Positions 26,587-27,181 of a stretch of DNA of 27,181 bases are shown here, one piece after another (position 1 is the first letter of the stretch; each line of letters starts with the position of its first letter). This stretch comes from a virus. Below the pieces are notes generated by a model. That model worked only from the letters and a program-made list of their open reading frames with translations. It made no database searches and was not told the origin of the DNA. Position numbers and translations under genes: made by a program. Location: positions 1 through 27,181 of the IMG/VR virus record IMGVR_UViG_3300011115_000314; one strand, given 5' to 3'.

Positions 26587-27181
26587 TCAACCCCACAGAC
26601 GGCAAGCCATCTGAGGACGAATGGTGCTGTAGCCATACAACACGTCGATACGGCAAGGCATACGATCGTTGTTGATGTCGTACTGGCGAACCACACGCAA
26701 GCTGATGCCATTGTGAACGGCGCGAGCAGCCATGTCTACACCTTGGGGCAACAACAAGTCAGCGGTAGCAAACGTGATGGCGTCCTTGTGGTAGATCAAG
26801 TTTTGCGGATACTGCGTGCTGGCGGTGCCGGTGAACACAACTGCTTTGCTGTTGGCAGGCAGAGTGAGCATGGTCGCCAGAGCGTGGTTGGCCGAGTACA
26901 TCGGGGCCACGGTCACAGTAGCGGTGGTGGTGGTGGTCGAAGACGCCAAAGCCACAAACTGGAACAGCGAACCAGTGGACTCACGGGTTTGCGGGTTCAC
27001 AGCGTAGCAGTCAGCAATAGTGAACACGTCGCCAACGGCGATGGTTTCACCAGAACCAACAGTCAACGTCAGCGTAGACGAGCCTTCAGAGGTCACAGCA
27101 GCGCCGGTGGTAGCGCCAGTAGCAGCGCGGGTGCCGGTGGTGTGCTGTTTGATCGACTGAGACATGTTGACTTCATCAAAG
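26587..27181 (-). CDS. Major capsid protein, P22 coat family, N-terminus off the window
   Basis: The minus frame is open to the right edge, so the true start is beyond the window; the ATG at 27165 is internal. Over the visible 197 residues, HKDAITFATADLLLPQGVDM and LRVVRQYDINNDRMPCRIDV followed by LYGYSTIRPQMACRLWG are the signature C-terminal part of P22-type coat proteins, the shell subunit. A beta-rich Thr/Val segment before it fits the insertion domain. Missing N-terminal sequence should be roughly 200 residues by comparison with the family. It heads the visible late operon. Confidence 0.93.
   Translation of the reverse strand, partial: FDEVNMSQSIKQHTTGTRAATGATTGAAVTSEGSSTLTLTVGSGETIAVGDVFTIADCYAVNPQTRESTGSLFQFVALASSTTTTTATVTVAPMYSANHALATMLTLPANSKAVVFTGTASTQYPQNLIYHKDAITFATADLLLPQGVDMAARAVHNGISLRVVRQYDINNDRMPCRIDVLYGYSTIRPQMACRLWG

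Noticed and set aside
1-27181. tRNA genes, CRISPR arrays, insertion sequences, integrase
   Set aside because: No cloverleaf, spaced-repeat array, transposase or integrase motif was seen; the 9-bp repeats are too short and irregularly spaced for CRISPR.

Overview
The window looks like most of one tailed-phage genome of the P22-like podovirus type (short tail, headful-style terminase, P22-fold coat). The likely host is a Gram-negative bacterium, perhaps a freshwater Burkholderiales. The host guess rests on moderately high GC, frequent AAGGAG/GGAGG ribosome-binding sites, and small proteins with PPQRKPLT and AHGIKE tracts that I associate with betaproteobacterial phages; it is inference. I see no integrase, excisionase, CI/Cro-type repressor, tRNA, CRISPR array or insertion sequence, so nothing points to lysogeny.

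Layout, left to right. (1) 1-2359, leftward: packaging genes, a TerS-like gene, an unrecognised 184-aa gene and a large terminase cut by the left edge. (2) 2360-3059: a control region with no gene, packed with a 9-bp repeat (TTRCYYACA) in tandem, inverted and scattered copies, a perfect 13-bp dyad, a GC-rich hairpin, AT-rich tracts and a sigma70-like promoter; it is a candidate replication origin or operator array. (3) 3060-4748, rightward: eight small, tightly coupled early-type genes ending in a strong terminator. (4) 4793-10939, leftward: replication genes, namely a 52-aa protein, a DUF2800/Cas4-like nuclease, a putative ssDNA-binding protein, a family A DNA polymerase and a primase-SF3 helicase. 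(5) 11009-15158, rightward: a VRR-NUC nuclease and an SNF2-like helicase, then a dozen small genes joined by ATGA overlaps, including two partial paralogues. (6) 15141-27181, leftward: late genes. In transcription order they are the coat protein (5' end beyond the right edge), two small head proteins separated by intrinsic terminators, a 64-aa gene, P22 gp4-like and gp10-like head-tail proteins, a fibre/needle-like protein, a 111-aa structural-type protein, three ejection-type proteins, and a lysis cassette ending in a 3TM holin and a GH24 lysozyme.

How it works together: divergent early transcription from the 2.4-3.0 kb and 10.94-11.0 kb intergenic regions would make the small early proteins and the replication set. 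The late operon makes heads, the tail plug, ejection proteins and lysis proteins. Terminase runs off the left edge and the coat gene enters from the right edge on the same strand, so in a circular map portal and scaffold probably fill the short missing segment. The most notable features are the 9-bp repeat array, the heavily overlapping lysis cassette, the stepwise terminators after the coat gene, and a terminator-like hairpin facing the wrong way in front of the TTG-started primase gene.
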